Made by a program: the position numbers and the translations under genes. A stretch of DNA of 64,000 bases from Parahaliea aestuarii (GTDB lineage Bacteria; Pseudomonadota; Gammaproteobacteria; Pseudomonadales; Halieaceae). The stretch's first letter is position 1. Every line of letters starts with the position of its first letter. Positions 43,106 through 54,152 of this stretch are shown here, in pieces. The notes below the pieces were generated by a model. It was given only the letters and a program-made list of their open reading frames with translations, did not search any database and had not been told where the DNA came from. Location of the stretch: the NCBI RefSeq assembly GCF_008064635.1, contig NZ_VRYZ01000009.1, positions 62,001-126,000 of the forward strand, given 5' to 3'.

Positions 43106-45700
43106 ATGTTGAAATTCGGAGACCGTACCTGGATGCGCCCGGCCCTGGGCCTCAATGTTCTGTCACTTGCCGTTGGTGGCGCCCTGCTGGTGCCCACTGC
43201 CGGGGTGCAGGCGCAGGTGCTTGAAGAAGTAATCGTCACCGCCCGTAAACGCCAGGAGGCGATGCAGGACGTACCGGTGTCGGTGACCGCCTTTACCGGC
43301 AACCAGTTGCGGGACGCTGGCATTGTCAACCTGAAGGACCTGGGCTACCAGACGCCGGGTGTGCAGATTGACCAGTCCAGCGCGGCACAGATCTGGATTC
43401 GCGGCATTGGCCAGCGCGACGATGGCTCGCGTGTGGATGCGCCGGTCGGGGTGTATGTCGATGGCCTCTACATTCCGCGCAAGGACGGCCAGCTACTGGA
43501 CCTGATCGACGTAGAGAGCATCCAGGTACTGCGCGGCCCCCAGGGTACGCTGTTCGGCAAGAACACCACCGCGGGGGCGCTGGTGGTCACCACCCAGATG
43601 CCAGATACCGAATTCAGTGGCTTCGTGGATGCCCGAGTGGGCAACTATGAACGGCGCGACCTGAAGGCCTCGGCGAATATCCCGCTGGTTGACGATGTGT
43701 TGCTGTCCAAGGTCACGGTGGGCTCGGTGCGCCGGGACGGCTATCAGCGCAACATCGTGACCGGCCAGGAGGCGGCGTCGGAGGATCGCCTCTCCGCCGC
43801 CCTGCAACTGCGCTGGCTGCCGGCCGACACGCTGACCGTGGATGCCCTGGCCTACTATGGCGAGACCGCGGAAATCCAGCCGACCACCAATTGCCGCTGG
43901 CTTGAGCGCAGCAGTTTCAACGGCGAGGATTCGCTGTTCGGCAACCGCATACTGCCGGGCGACCGGGTGCCGGTAGATGCCTACAACGATAACGACACGC
44001 CGGTGATGCCCGGCTTCAGCGCCCAGAGCCCAAGCTTCGAGGCCGCCTGCCGTCGCTCCGAGGCCCTGCAGGACGACTACCGCACCACCACCGACCAGCG
44101 CATCGAATACAACCTCGACAACCTGCTGCTGGGCCTGACGGTGGAGTGGGAGATCAACGACAGCCTCAGCCTGAAAAGCATCACCGGCTTCGGCGAGCAG
44201 GAGAAGTCCGGCAACTTCGGCAACCCTGACAACGACGTTACCGAGCTGCCCTTTTCAACGCGCTATCGCCCCGGTGGCAGCCCGAGTGACCGCGACCATT
44301 TTTCGCAGGAACTGCAGTTTATCGGCAGCGCCTTTGATGACCGTCTCGATTACACCTTTGGCCTGTTTGCCATGAAAGAGAATATCGACGACGGCACCGA
44401 TGGTTCGGTGAGCTGGTCCACGGGGTCGCTGATTTTCGCGCCCGTGCCCATCATGCTCATCAACTCACCCACCGCCGAACTGCAGACCTACGAACTGGAG
44501 AACACCACCTATGCGGCCTTCTTCCAGGGCAGCTATGAGCTGACTGACCAACTGGAACTGACCGCCGGCCTGCGCTGGACCAGCGAACAGCGCGAGCAGT
44601 CGGTATCGCAGTTGCTGCTGGACGAGGCGGCCTTCCGTGAAACCGCCTTTGCCGCCATTGCCGGTACACCCGGCATTATTCCCCTGCAGGCCGCCGGCGT
44701 TGGTCTGGTGACCGACCTGGATGCCCTGCTGGCGGCGGATATCTTCACCACCATCAACAATGCCTTCCCGCTGGACGCCGAAGGCCAGCAGATTTACCCC
44801 CTGTTACCGGCGGTGGATCACCATGCCGACGAAACCTGGGAAGAAGTCACGCCGATGCTCAGTCTCGCCTACCACCTGCCGGAGGCGACGCTGGATGCGT
44901 TGGGCATGCAGTCGGCCATGGTGTACCTGGGTTACGCAGAGGGCTTCAAGTCGGGCACCTTCGAGCCGGTGGGTATCGATGGCCAGGCGACGGTACAGCC
45001 GGAAACGGTGGTCAACTACGAGCTGGGTTTCAAGATCGATTTCTTCGGTTCGAGCATGCGCCTGAACGGCGCCCTGTTCCGCACCGACTTTGATGACATG
45101 CAACTACGGCAGGTGCTGCTCGACAGCGGCGGTTCGCCGCGCGTGGTACTGACCAATGCCTCCAGTACGCGGATTACCGGGGGGGAACTCGAGTGGTCCT
45201 GGTTGCCCACCGACAACCTGCTGCTGATGGCAACGGGTAGCTACAACGACTACGACTATCTCGACTTTGAAGAGCCGCAGTTCAGTTCCAGGGCGCTCTT
45301 TGCCCAGCAGCCGCTGCCCATCACTGACCGCTCGTCCGAGCCCTTTGCCGAGGTGCCCAAGCTGACCTACAGCCTGGCCGTACAGTACACCTGGGATACG
45401 TCCTGGGGTACCTTCGTGCCGCGTCTCGACTACAGCTACGTGGACGAGATTTTCATGGGGCTGGATGCCGGCGCCGGGCAGAACCTCGACCAGTCCACTT
45501 TCGATGACTACGGTTTGCTGAATGCCCGCCTGGGCTGGCGCTCGCAGTCGGGCCGCCTGGAAGGGGCGGTGTATGCAACCAACCTGACGGACGAGCTGTA
45601 TTACTTCGGTGCCGCTGCGGTGGGTGACAGCACCGGCGCCTTCCAGACCACGACGGCGCCGCCGCGCATGTACGGGCTGGAATTCCGCTATAACTTTTGA
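43106..45700 (+). CDS. TonB-dependent receptor
   Basis: An 864-residue receptor, the largest of the four, with a signal peptide (about 1-36, ending GVQAQ), TonB box (LEEVIVTARKRQE), plug (ESIQVLRGPQGTLFGKNTTAG) and barrel ending GLEFRYNF. I placed the start at ATG 43106, which follows AAAGGTG and begins the signal peptide. The 180-bp upstream region contains GATATAAC, a possible -10. It is followed 11 bp later by a small membrane metalloprotease-like gene. The ligand is unknown; it may belong to the module B transport set or stand alone. Confidence 0.92.
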   Translation: MLKFGDRTWMRPALGLNVLSLAVGGALLVPTAGVQAQVLEEVIVTARKRQEAMQDVPVSVTAFTGNQLRDAGIVNLKDLGYQTPGVQIDQSSAAQIWIRGIGQRDDGSRVDAPVGVYVDGLYIPRKDGQLLDLIDVESIQVLRGPQGTLFGKNTTAGALVVTTQMPDTEFSGFVDARVGNYERRDLKASANIPLVDDVLLSKVTVGSVRRDGYQRNIVTGQEAASEDRLSAALQLRWLPADTLTVDALAYYGETAEIQPTTNCRWLERSSFNGEDSLFGNRILPGDRVPVDAYNDNDTPVMPGFSAQSPSFEAACRRSEALQDDYRTTTDQRIEYNLDNLLLGLTVEWEINDSLSLKSITGFGEQEKSGNFGNPDNDVTELPFSTRYRPGGSPSDRDHFSQELQFIGSAFDDRLDYTFGLFAMKENIDDGTDGSVSWSTGSLIFAPVPIMLINSPTAELQTYELENTTYAAFFQGSYELTDQLELTAGLRWTSEQREQSVSQLLLDEAAFRETAFAAIAGTPGIIPLQAAGVGLVTDLDALLAADIFTTINNAFPLDAEGQQIYPLLPAVDHHADETWEEVTPMLSLAYHLPEATLDALGMQSAMVYLGYAEGFKSGTFEPVGIDGQATVQPETVVNYELGFKIDFFGSSMRLNGALFRTDFDDMQLRQVLLDSGGSPRVVLTNASSTRITGGELEWSWLPTDNLLLMATGSYNDYDYLDFEEPQFSSRALFAQQPLPITDRSSEPFAEVPKLTYSLAVQYTWDTSWGTFVPRLDYSYVDEIFMGLDAGAGQNLDQSTFDDYGLLNARLGWRSQSGRLEGAVYATNLTDELYYFGAAAVGDSTGAFQTTTAPPRMYGLEFRYNF

Positions 45701-45711
45701 GAGGGCAGCCG

Positions 45712-46317
45712 GTGAGCAATGAAGATTCCGCGGCTGGGCCCACCGGCAAACTGAGAACGCAGGCGCTGGTGCACCTGTCTGCCTTCCTCGCGTCGGCGGG
45801 CGTATTTATCAGCCTCGATAACTGGGCCCTGGCAACCGGGGCGGGGGTGCCCACGCTACTCGCAATACTGGCGGGGCTGCTCGCAGGCTTCTTCATGAGC
45901 CATATTTTTCATGAGTGGGGGCACTTCTTCGGCGCTCGCCTGGCCGGGGCCGCAACGACCATCAAGGCGCAGCCAGCGCCGCTGTTTTTTGATTTTGACT
46001 ACGCCGGCAGCACGGCGCGGCAGACGCTTGCGCTCTCGGCCGGCGGCCCGTTGGGCAATGTATTGGTTATTGTGCTGACGCTGTACAGCCTGCCGGTGGT
46101 GAGCCCTGGACGGGCCGCCCTGCTGGCGGGCATGGTGGGCAGCCTGGTCTTCGTGTTGTTCCTGGAGTTGCCGGTGACACGGCGCATCCGCTCGGGCGAG
46201 GCGCCCATCGACGCCATGATGGGGCACTTCGGTCAGGGCAAGCCACTGTTCAGGCGCTGTACGCGCCTGGGGGTGGCAGCGGGTGCCGCCACATTCCTCA
46301 CCCTGCTGGTGTTGTAG
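45712..46317 (+). CDS. Small M50-like membrane protein with HExxH motif
   Basis: A 201-residue protein with about five hydrophobic helices. The second or third contains H-E-W-G-H (FHEWGHFFGARLAG), the zinc-binding motif, and a later helix has SAGGPLGNVLV, which resembles the AGPxxN motif of site-2 proteases. An obvious third metal ligand (NxxPxxxLDG) is not seen, so activity is uncertain. I chose GTG 45712 (GAGAGGG upstream). It could be an intramembrane protease tied to the receptor immediately upstream, or an inactive M50 relative. Confidence 0.65.
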   Translation: MSNEDSAAGPTGKLRTQALVHLSAFLASAGVFISLDNWALATGAGVPTLLAILAGLLAGFFMSHIFHEWGHFFGARLAGAATTIKAQPAPLFFDFDYAGSTARQTLALSAGGPLGNVLVIVLTLYSLPVVSPGRAALLAGMVGSLVFVLFLELPVTRRIRSGEAPIDAMMGHFGQGKPLFRRCTRLGVAAGAATFLTLLVL

Positions 46318-46359
46318 CCGCTCTGAGCGATTGCCCTGCCGGCCTCTTCGCCGACAGCA

Positions 46360-46384
46360 AAAGGCCCGCACATGGCGGGCCTTT
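46360..46384. terminator. Bidirectional terminator after rpoD
   Basis: AAAGGCCCGC pairs with GCGGGCCTTT around a 5-base loop. It lies between the M50-like gene and the rpoD stop, with short T runs on each side. Confidence 0.8.
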
Positions 46385-46403
46385 GGTGGAGCGGAGGATT
46401 CGC

Positions 46404-48218
<1,815 letters not shown>

Positions 48219-48453
48219 ACCTATAAACGTAAAAAAAATGTAGCCGCATATTGTAGCGGATGGGGCGCCGGTATAACCACCGCAAGGGCGGGTAATTTCA
48301 GGCTTTTTACCGCTGATTTGCCCCGAATCACGTCATTTCAACGGCTATTTCCGGTGCCTGCGCGGTGTGCGGCCCGGCGTGTCGGGGGCGGGCACGCCGT
48401 TACATGGGGGCGAGTCCTGCAATTGCAAGGTGGCGCTGTCAGCCGCCGAGTGT

Positions 48454-50352
48454 CTAGCGTCCGCGCTTGCCCCGCTCGGCATCGAGTTTCTGCTTTTCTT
48501 TTAGCAGCTCTCTCAGCTGCTGCTTCTCCTCTGCGCTCATCTGAGCGTAGTTGGTGAGTTTCAGTTTGTCGACTTGCGCGGCCAGGGCGGATTTGCGCGG
48601 TAACAGCGCGAGTTCCGCCATGGTGTCGGCAAATTGTTGCTCGATGCCCTCGGTCGGTATGAGCCGTTCCTGGCCGGCCAGGCGGTTGAGCAATTCGCCC
48701 TGGGGGGTGCCGTACCAGTGCCCCAGCAACATGGCGGTGGAGGACTCCGGCCGCCGCTGCAGCAGGCCCAGCATGTCGCGCAGCAGGTCAATGTCCTCAC
48801 CGTCCAGCGAGGCCAGCATATCGGTGTTGCCGAGGCGCGCTACTTCCGGCTTGTGCAGCAACAGGGCCAGGGCCGCCTGGGCCAGGTTGGAGTAGCCGCG
48901 GGGCAGCTCCGTTTGCGGGCTGCGCTGGCGCGGCAGGGTTTCTTCTTCACCGCTGCCCTCGTCGCTAGGGGCCGTTGCTTCCGTTTGCTGCGGCAGTGGC
49001 GGCACTTCCAGCTGCATCAGGCTCTGCAACTCCAGGCCGGTGCGCCGTGCGAGCTCCCGAAACATGAGCTGGCGGTACACACCCTCGGGCAGCTGGCGAA
49101 TGTAGGGCAGCACCATCTTGCTGAGGCGGGCGCGGCCGTCCAGGCTGTCGGTGTCTACGCCATCTGACAGCGACTCGAACAGAAAAGTTTCCAGCGGGCG
49201 GGCCTGCCCCAGCATTTTCTCAAAACCCTCGGTGCCCTGGGCGCGCACGGCGGTGTCCGGGTCTTCGCCCTCGGGCAGGAACAGGAAGCGCGCCTGGCGC
49301 CCGTCTTCCAGGGACGGCAGGGCCGACTCCAGGGCGCGGAAGGCGGCCTTGCGCCCGGCCTCGTCGCCGTCGAAGCAGAACAGGACTTCCGGGCACAGGC
49401 GGAAGATGCGTTCCAGGTGGGTTTTGCTGGTGGCGGTGCCGAGTGTGGCGGTGGCGTTGTTGATGCCGTGCTGGGCCAGGGCGATCACGTCCATATAGCC
49501 CTCCACCACCAGAATGCGCTCCAGTTTGCGATTGGCCTGGCGTGCCTGATAGAGGCCGTAGAGCTCGCGGCCCTTGTGGAAAATGGCCGTCTCCGGGGAG
49601 TTCAGGTATTTGGGTTGGGCCGCTCCCGGCTTCCTGCCTCCCGCGGCACTTGCACTTCCATGTGCATCGTCGTCGGGTAGCATCCGGCCGCCGAAGGCGA
49701 TGACACGGCCGCGCTGGTCGCGGATGGGGAACACCACGCGGTCGCGGAAGCGGTCGTAGGTTTTGCCCGCCTCGTTCTGTACCAGCATGCCCGCATCCAG
49801 CAGCAGCTTGCGCTGGGCTTCGCTGCCGCCAAAGCGCTGCAGCAGGTTGTCCCAGCCCGGTGGTGCAAAGCCGAGGTCAAATTGCTTAGCGATCTGGCCG
49901 GTGAGGCCGCGGCCCTTGAGGTAGTCCACCGCGCGCCTGGCGTCCGGGTGCTGGCGCAGCTGCTGCTGGTAGAAGCGGGCGATGTCCTCCATCAGGGCGT
50001 AGAGGGGCTTGTTGCTTTGTTCTGCCGCCGCCGCACCTGGGCCACCACTCTGCTCCCGCGGTACATCCAGCCCGAGGCTGCCGGCCAGGGTATCCACCGC
50101 CGCCGGGAAGTCCAGGTTCTCGTAATCCATCACAAAGCCGATGGCGTTGCCGCCGGCGCCGCAGCCGAAGCAGTAGTAGAACTGTTTGTCGGGATTGACG
50201 CTGAACGAGGGGGTTTTTTCTTCGTGGAAGGGGCAGCGGGCGCTGTAGTTCTTGCCCGTTTTCTTCAGTTTGACCCGACGGTCCACCACCTCGACGATGT
50301 CGAGCCGGTCGAGCAGCTCGTCGAGAAAGGATTGCGGTATCCGTCCGGCCAT
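48454..50352 (-). CDS. dnaG: DNA primase
   Basis: A 632-residue primase that makes RNA primers for replication. It has an N-terminal CHC2 zinc finger (CPFH...CFGC, about 38-65), a TOPRIM catalytic domain with VVEGYMDVIAL and FCFDGDEAGRKA (about 255-320), and a C-terminal DnaB-helicase-binding region. The length is near the family norm (about 580-650), with a glutamine/glutamate-rich linker near residue 450. It is second from last in the macromolecular-synthesis operon. The gap to yqeY is 65 bp. Confidence 0.98.
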   Translation of the reverse strand: MAGRIPQSFLDELLDRLDIVEVVDRRVKLKKTGKNYSARCPFHEEKTPSFSVNPDKQFYYCFGCGAGGNAIGFVMDYENLDFPAAVDTLAGSLGLDVPREQSGGPGAAAAEQSNKPLYALMEDIARFYQQQLRQHPDARRAVDYLKGRGLTGQIAKQFDLGFAPPGWDNLLQRFGGSEAQRKLLLDAGMLVQNEAGKTYDRFRDRVVFPIRDQRGRVIAFGGRMLPDDDAHGSASAAGGRKPGAAQPKYLNSPETAIFHKGRELYGLYQARQANRKLERILVVEGYMDVIALAQHGINNATATLGTATSKTHLERIFRLCPEVLFCFDGDEAGRKAAFRALESALPSLEDGRQARFLFLPEGEDPDTAVRAQGTEGFEKMLGQARPLETFLFESLSDGVDTDSLDGRARLSKMVLPYIRQLPEGVYRQLMFRELARRTGLELQSLMQLEVPPLPQQTEATAPSDEGSGEEETLPRQRSPQTELPRGYSNLAQAALALLLHKPEVARLGNTDMLASLDGEDIDLLRDMLGLLQRRPESSTAMLLGHWYGTPQGELLNRLAGQERLIPTEGIEQQFADTMAELALLPRKSALAAQVDKLKLTNYAQMSAEEKQQLRELLKEKQKLDAERGKRGR

Positions 50353-50417
50353 GCGCAGTTCAGGTGAGTTGTGGGTCTGGCGGGCTATTGAACCACGCCG
50401 GGGGAGTCGCGGTCAGC

Positions 50418-50888
50418 TCAGCTGGCGAGCCGGGCCTTGACGATCTTGCTGACCTCGCCCATATCGGCGCGGCCCTGAACCTGGGGTTTGACCTGGCCCA
50501 TCACGGCGCCCATGGCCTGCATGCCGCTGGCGCCCGAGGCGGCAATGGCGGCGTCCACCAGTTCGATGATTTCCGTTTCGGACAGCTGCGCCGGAAGGAA
50601 TTCCTGCAGCACGGCGATTTCGCGCTCTTCCTGCTCGGCCAGATCGGTGCGGCCGGCGTCGTGGTACTGGCTGGCGGAATCCCTGCGCTGCTTGACCATT
50701 TTGTCCAGCACTGCCAGAGCCCGAGCATCGTCCACGTCGACGCGCTCGTCTACTTCGATTCGCTTGAATTCGGCCTGAATCAGCCGAATGGTGCCCAGCC
50801 GCTCCTTGTCCCGCGCTTTCATGGCGGCCTTCATGGCCGCCTTGACCTGCTCTACCAGGGAAGAGCCGACGGGGGTTGGATCACTCAT
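50418..50888 (-). CDS. yqeY: GatB/YqeY domain protein
   Basis: A 156-residue helical protein of the YqeY family, which resembles the tRNA-binding tail domain of the GatB amidotransferase subunit. It has the conserved VKAAMKARDKERLGTIRLI start, LQEFLPAQLSETEI, and the GxxxMGAVMGQVKPQVQGRADM end. Its exact role is not known, although a link to tRNA-dependent amidation has been proposed from the domain. It sits between rpsU and dnaG, as in many non-enteric gammaproteobacteria. Confidence 0.93.
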   Translation of the reverse strand: MSDPTPVGSSLVEQVKAAMKAAMKARDKERLGTIRLIQAEFKRIEVDERVDVDDARALAVLDKMVKQRRDSASQYHDAGRTDLAEQEEREIAVLQEFLPAQLSETEIIELVDAAIAASGASGMQAMGAVMGQVKPQVQGRADMGEVSKIVKARLAS

Positions 50889-50909
50889 AGGGAGGGGGCG
50901 CTGTACAGC

Positions 50910-51125
50910 TTAGTACAGGCGGACGCGCTTGCGATTTTCCCGGGACAGCTTCTTCAGGTGACGCTTGACGGCAGCCGCGGCGGCGCGCTTGCGTACAGTG
51001 GTGGGCTTTTCGTAGTGCTCGCGCTTGCGTACTTCAGCCAGTACGCCAGCTTTTTCGCAGGAGCGCTTGAAGCGGCGCAGGGCAACGTCAAACGGCTCGT
51101 TCTCTTTGACCTTAACGTGAGGCAT
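50910..51125 (-). CDS. rpsU: 30S ribosomal protein S21
   Basis: A 71-residue basic protein, starting [20 protein letters not shown] and ending [10 protein letters not shown], matching S21 along its full length. It is part of the small ribosomal subunit and helps recruit mRNA. The ATG is at 51125; open sequence further upstream is leader. It is the first gene of the operon, preceded by a good promoter. Confidence 0.98.
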   Translation of the reverse strand: MPHVKVKENEPFDVALRRFKRSCEKAGVLAEVRKREHYEKPTTVRKRAAAAAVKRHLKKLSRENRKRVRLY

Positions 51126-51196
51126 TAAGTCTTCACCTGTATCCAATAGTTTATGGCTGCCTGCAAATTGAGCAGACAACGCCTGAAAGGGCGCGC

Positions 51197-51225
51197 ATTC
51201 TATACCCAAGTTCAGGCATTTGCAA
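51197..51225 (-). promoter_or_regulatory. Sigma-70 promoter of the rpsU-dnaG-rpoD operon
   Basis: On the minus strand TTGCAA (-35) is followed by exactly 17 bases and TAGAAT (-10). It lies about 70 bp before the rpsU ATG and divergent from tsaD. Confidence 0.65.
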
Positions 51226-51303
51226 AGCGTGAATTGAGATCAAAAATGACTCCCACCCCGCAACCCCGTATCATGCGCCACCAGACTCCACAAACGACTC
51301 CCT

Positions 51304-52344
51304 ATGCTCATCCTCGGCCTTGAAACCTCCTGCGACGAAACCGGCGTGGCGCTCTACCACACCGGGCGCGGCCTGCTGGCCCACGCCCTGTTCAGCCAGG
51401 TGGATATCCACGTGGAATACGGGGGCGTGGTGCCGGAACTGGCTTCCCGGGACCATATCCGCAAGGCGCTGCCCCTGATCGAGCAGGTAATGGCGGAAGC
51501 GAACTGCACCGCCGGCGATATCAACGCCGTGGCCTACACCGCGGGCCCCGGCCTGGTGGGCGCCCTGATGGTGGGGGCAACCCTGGCCCGCGCCCTGGCC
51601 TGGGGCTGGGGCGTACCCTCGCTGGGGGTGCACCACATGGAGGGCCACCTGCTGGCGCCCATGCTGGAAGAAGATCGCCCCGATTTTCCTTTCGTGGCCC
51701 TGCTGGTGTCCGGCGGCCACACCCAGCTGGTGCGGGTGGACGCGATCGGCGAATACCGGCTGCTCGGCGAATCGCTGGACGACGCCGCCGGCGAGGCCTT
51801 CGACAAGGCCGCCAAGATGCTCGGCCTGCCCTACCCCGGCGGCCCCCATATCGCCAGGCTGGCGGAGCAGGGCGATCCGTCGCGCTTTGATTTCCCGCGA
51901 CCGATGGTCAACCGGCCGGGCCTGGACTTCAGCTTCAGCGGCCTCAAGACCTACACCCTCAACACCGTGAATGACTGCAGGGCCGCCGGTGAGCTCACCG
52001 AGCAGGACAAGTGCGACATCGCCCGCGCCTTTGAGGAGGCCGTCGTGGGCACTTTGGTCATCAAGTGCCGGCGGGCGCTTAAGCAGGAGGGTCTCAAGAC
52101 CCTGGTGATGGCCGGCGGGGTCAGCGCCAATCGCAACCTGCGCGCCAGCCTGGAAATGGCACTGAAAAAGGATCGCGCCAGAGTCTTCTACCCCGCCCCG
52201 GAATTCTGCACCGACAACGGCGCCATGATCGCCTACGCCGGGGCCCAGCGCCTGGCCGCCGGGCAGCGCGACGAGGGTGGCACCGCAGTGCGCCCGCGCT
52301 GGCCGATGGCGGAACTGCCCCCCATTACACAGGTGGCGGGCTGA
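51304..52344 (+). CDS. tsaD: tRNA N6-adenosine threonylcarbamoyltransferase TsaD
   Basis: A 346-residue ASKHA-fold protein that transfers threonylcarbamoyl to A37 of ANN-decoding tRNAs, working with TsaB, TsaC and TsaE. It has the N-terminal [15 protein letters not shown], metal-binding histidines in [10 protein letters not shown] (near 110), [10 protein letters not shown] and [10 protein letters not shown]. The length fits the family. It overlaps folB by one base (TGATG). Confidence 0.98.
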   Translation: MLILGLETSCDETGVALYHTGRGLLAHALFSQVDIHVEYGGVVPELASRDHIRKALPLIEQVMAEANCTAGDINAVAYTAGPGLVGALMVGATLARALAWGWGVPSLGVHHMEGHLLAPMLEEDRPDFPFVALLVSGGHTQLVRVDAIGEYRLLGESLDDAAGEAFDKAAKMLGLPYPGGPHIARLAEQGDPSRFDFPRPMVNRPGLDFSFSGLKTYTLNTVNDCRAAGELTEQDKCDIARAFEEAVVGTLVIKCRRALKQEGLKTLVMAGGVSANRNLRASLEMALKKDRARVFYPAPEFCTDNGAMIAYAGAQRLAAGQRDEGGTAVRPRWPMAELPPITQVAG

Positions 52345-52700
52345 TGGATACCGTGTTTATCCGGGAACTGGCCGTGGATACGGTGATCGGTGTCTACGAC
52401 TGGGAGCGCGCCGTGCGCCAGACCCTGCTGCTGGACCTGGACATGGGCTGGGACAACCGCCCCGCCGCGGCCGGCGACAACCTGCAACACGCGCTGGACT
52501 ATGCCGCCGTGTCTGCGCGCATTGCCTCCTTTATGGATGGACAGCAGTTCCAGCTGATTGAAACCGCCGCCGAGGAAATCGCCGCCCTGGTGCGCACCGA
52601 GTTCGGCGTGCCCTGGCTGCGCCTGCGCCTGTGCAAGCCCGGCGCCGTGGCGGCGGCGAAGGATGTCGGTGTGCTGATCGAGCGCGGGGAGCGGCCCTGA
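52344..52700 (+). CDS. folB: Dihydroneopterin aldolase
   Basis: A 118-residue tunnel-fold enzyme of folate synthesis that converts dihydroneopterin to hydroxymethyl-dihydropterin and glycolaldehyde. It has the characteristic start DTVFIRELAVDTVIGVYDWER, the NLQHALDYAAVSARI block, and LRLCKPGAVAAAKDVGVLIER. It is translationally coupled to tsaD upstream and folK downstream (TGATG overlaps). Confidence 0.95.
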   Translation: MDTVFIRELAVDTVIGVYDWERAVRQTLLLDLDMGWDNRPAAAGDNLQHALDYAAVSARIASFMDGQQFQLIETAAEEIAALVRTEFGVPWLRLRLCKPGAVAAAKDVGVLIERGERP

Positions 52701-53212
52701 TGCCCCGCGTCTACCTCGGCCTTGGCTCCAATATCGAGCGCGAGCGCTACCTGGCGGCGGGCCTGGATGCCCTCGAGGCACTGTACGGTCATCTGGATTT
52801 GTCCCCGGTGTATGACTGCGAGGCCATCGGCTTCAGCGGCCAGCCCTTCCTCAATATGGTGGTGGGCATCGACACGGAGGCCAGCGTGGCCGAACTGGCC
52901 CGCGACCTGCGCCGCATCGAGACCGAGCACGGCCGCCTGCCCGACGCCACGCGCTACTCCCCGCGCCAGCTCGATATCGACCTGCTCACCTACGGCGACA
53001 GCGCCGGTGAGGTCGACGGCGTGCAGCTGCCGCGGGCGGAAATCCTCACCAACGCCTTTGTGCTGCGCCCCTTGTCGGAACTCGCGCCGGAGGATCGCCA
53101 CCCGGTCGATGGGCGCAGCTACGCCGCGCTGTGGGACGCTTTTGATCGGGAGTCGCAGCAGGTCAGGCGGGTAGCATTTACCTGGCGGGGTAGGGAGATT
53201 TCGGGGGAATAG
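52700..53212 (+). CDS. folK: HPPK, hydroxymethyl-dihydropterin pyrophosphokinase
   Basis: A 170-residue enzyme for the step after FolB in folate synthesis. It has YLGLGSNIERERYLAAGL at the start, FLNMVVGID, and the ATP/Mg motif RYSPRQLDIDLLTYGD (near 98), then LPRAEILTNAFVLRPLSEL. The ATG at 52700 overlaps the folB stop. Confidence 0.96.
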   Translation: MPRVYLGLGSNIERERYLAAGLDALEALYGHLDLSPVYDCEAIGFSGQPFLNMVVGIDTEASVAELARDLRRIETEHGRLPDATRYSPRQLDIDLLTYGDSAGEVDGVQLPRAEILTNAFVLRPLSELAPEDRHPVDGRSYAALWDAFDRESQQVRRVAFTWRGREISGE

Positions 53213-53293
53213 CCGCCTGACGCAGGTTTGCCGGGATTGGCCGGATTTGAGCGAATATCGAGCTGGCGAGTTGGTGGCTAGTTCTGCAAACCT

Positions 53294-53321
53294 GAATCTC
53301 TCCTGCAAACCAGGGAGATTC
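53294..53321 (+). promoter_or_regulatory. Inverted repeat covering the ribosome site of the DUF4160 gene
   Basis: GAATCTC (53294-53300) pairs with GAGATTC (53315-53321). The right arm overlaps the Shine-Dalgarno GGGAG just before the ATG at 53324, so the hairpin could hide it. CAGGTTTGC at 53223-53231 also has its complement at 53286-53294, giving a competing pairing. Confidence 0.4.
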
Positions 53322-53323
53322 CC

Positions 53324-53572
53324 ATGCCAGAGCTCACCCGCTTTTACGGCATTGTAATCAAGCTATACTTTGCGGACCATCCGCCGCCGCATTTCCATGC
53401 AATCTATGGCGATACTGTTGGCGTGTTCAGTATTGAGAGCCTTGAAATGCTGGAAGGGGATTTGCCGCCGAGAGCAAGGCGGCTCGTAAAAGCTTGGGCG
53501 ACCAAACACCAGTTGGAGCTGAGTTCGATATGGCACACTCAGGAATACAGGAAACTGCCAGGCCTGGAGTAG
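53324..53572 (+). CDS. DUF4160 family protein, probable toxin-antitoxin-like partner
   Basis: An 82-residue protein with the full DUF4160 pattern: FYGIVIKLYFADHPPPHFHAIYGD, then LPPRARRLVKAWATKHQLELSSIW. Genes of this family are commonly paired with DUF2442 genes and are thought to form toxin-antitoxin or related small modules; the function is not established. The start ATG is preceded by GGGAG. The next gene begins 5 bp after its stop. Confidence 0.85.
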   Translation: MPELTRFYGIVIKLYFADHPPPHFHAIYGDTVGVFSIESLEMLEGDLPPRARRLVKAWATKHQLELSSIWHTQEYRKLPGLE

Positions 53573-53577
53573 GGTCA

Positions 53578-53823
53578 GTGCCACGGGTTACTGCAGTTGA
53601 GGCGTTGAGCAACTATCTCTTGTTAGTGCACTTCGATAATGCCAGGCAGCGCAAGTACGATCTCAAACCGCTACTGGCTAAGCCGCTTTTCGCCGAATTG
53701 AAGAATCCGCGCATTTTCCGCCAAGTGAGTGTCGAACCCGGTGGGTATGCAGTGAGCTGGGAAACCGGCGCGGATATCAGTGAATATGAGCTGTGGCGCA
53801 ATGGTGTTGAGGTCTACCCGTAG
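53578..53823 (+). CDS. DUF2442 family protein
   Basis: An 81-residue protein from GTG 53578 (PRVTAVEALSNYLLLVHF, DLKPLLAKPLFAELKNPRIF, and the ending WETGADISEYELWRNGVEVY). This is the usual DUF2442 length, and GGAG lies nine bases upstream. An ATG at 53530 would extend it into the previous gene. It forms a pair with the DUF4160 gene and may be the antitoxin-like partner. Its end overlaps that of the convergent transporter gene by 10 bp. Confidence 0.83.
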   Translation: MPRVTAVEALSNYLLLVHFDNARQRKYDLKPLLAKPLFAELKNPRIFRQVSVEPGGYAVSWETGADISEYELWRNGVEVYP

Positions 53824-54152
53824 CGGGTGATGCAGAACAGCCCCAGCAGTACCAGCGCCGTGCCGGCCATGCCGCCGGGGCTGAGGCGCTCTCCCAGCAG
53901 GAACACGCCGCCCAGGTAGACCAGCGCGAAGGTGAGTACCGTGAAGGCATAGACGGTGGTCAGGGCCTGGGTGGAGAGCACGTAGATCCACAGCACCGTG
54001 GCGGCAGCGTACAGCGCCAGGCCCGCCACGATGGGCAGATTGATAAACTCCAGCAGCGCCGTGCGGCCGCTGGCGCCGATCTTGAACAGTAACTGGCCGC
54101 CGGAGGCGCACAGGGCGGCGGTGAGCAGCAGGGCGAGTGTGGCAGGGGTCAT
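53814..54152 (-). CDS. Small EamA/SMR-type membrane transporter
   Basis: A 112-residue protein with four transmembrane helices (LALLLTAALCASGGQLLFKIG at the start; VYAFTVLTFALVYLGGVFLLGERL in the third to fourth). It resembles half-size drug/metabolite transporters and ArnE/ArnF-like subunits. Such proteins act as dimers. The substrate is unknown. It overlaps the SDR gene upstream by 4 bp. Confidence 0.8.
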   Translation of the reverse strand: MTPATLALLLTAALCASGGQLLFKIGASGRTALLEFINLPIVAGLALYAAATVLWIYVLSTQALTTVYAFTVLTFALVYLGGVFLLGERLSPGGMAGTALVLLGLFCITRYG

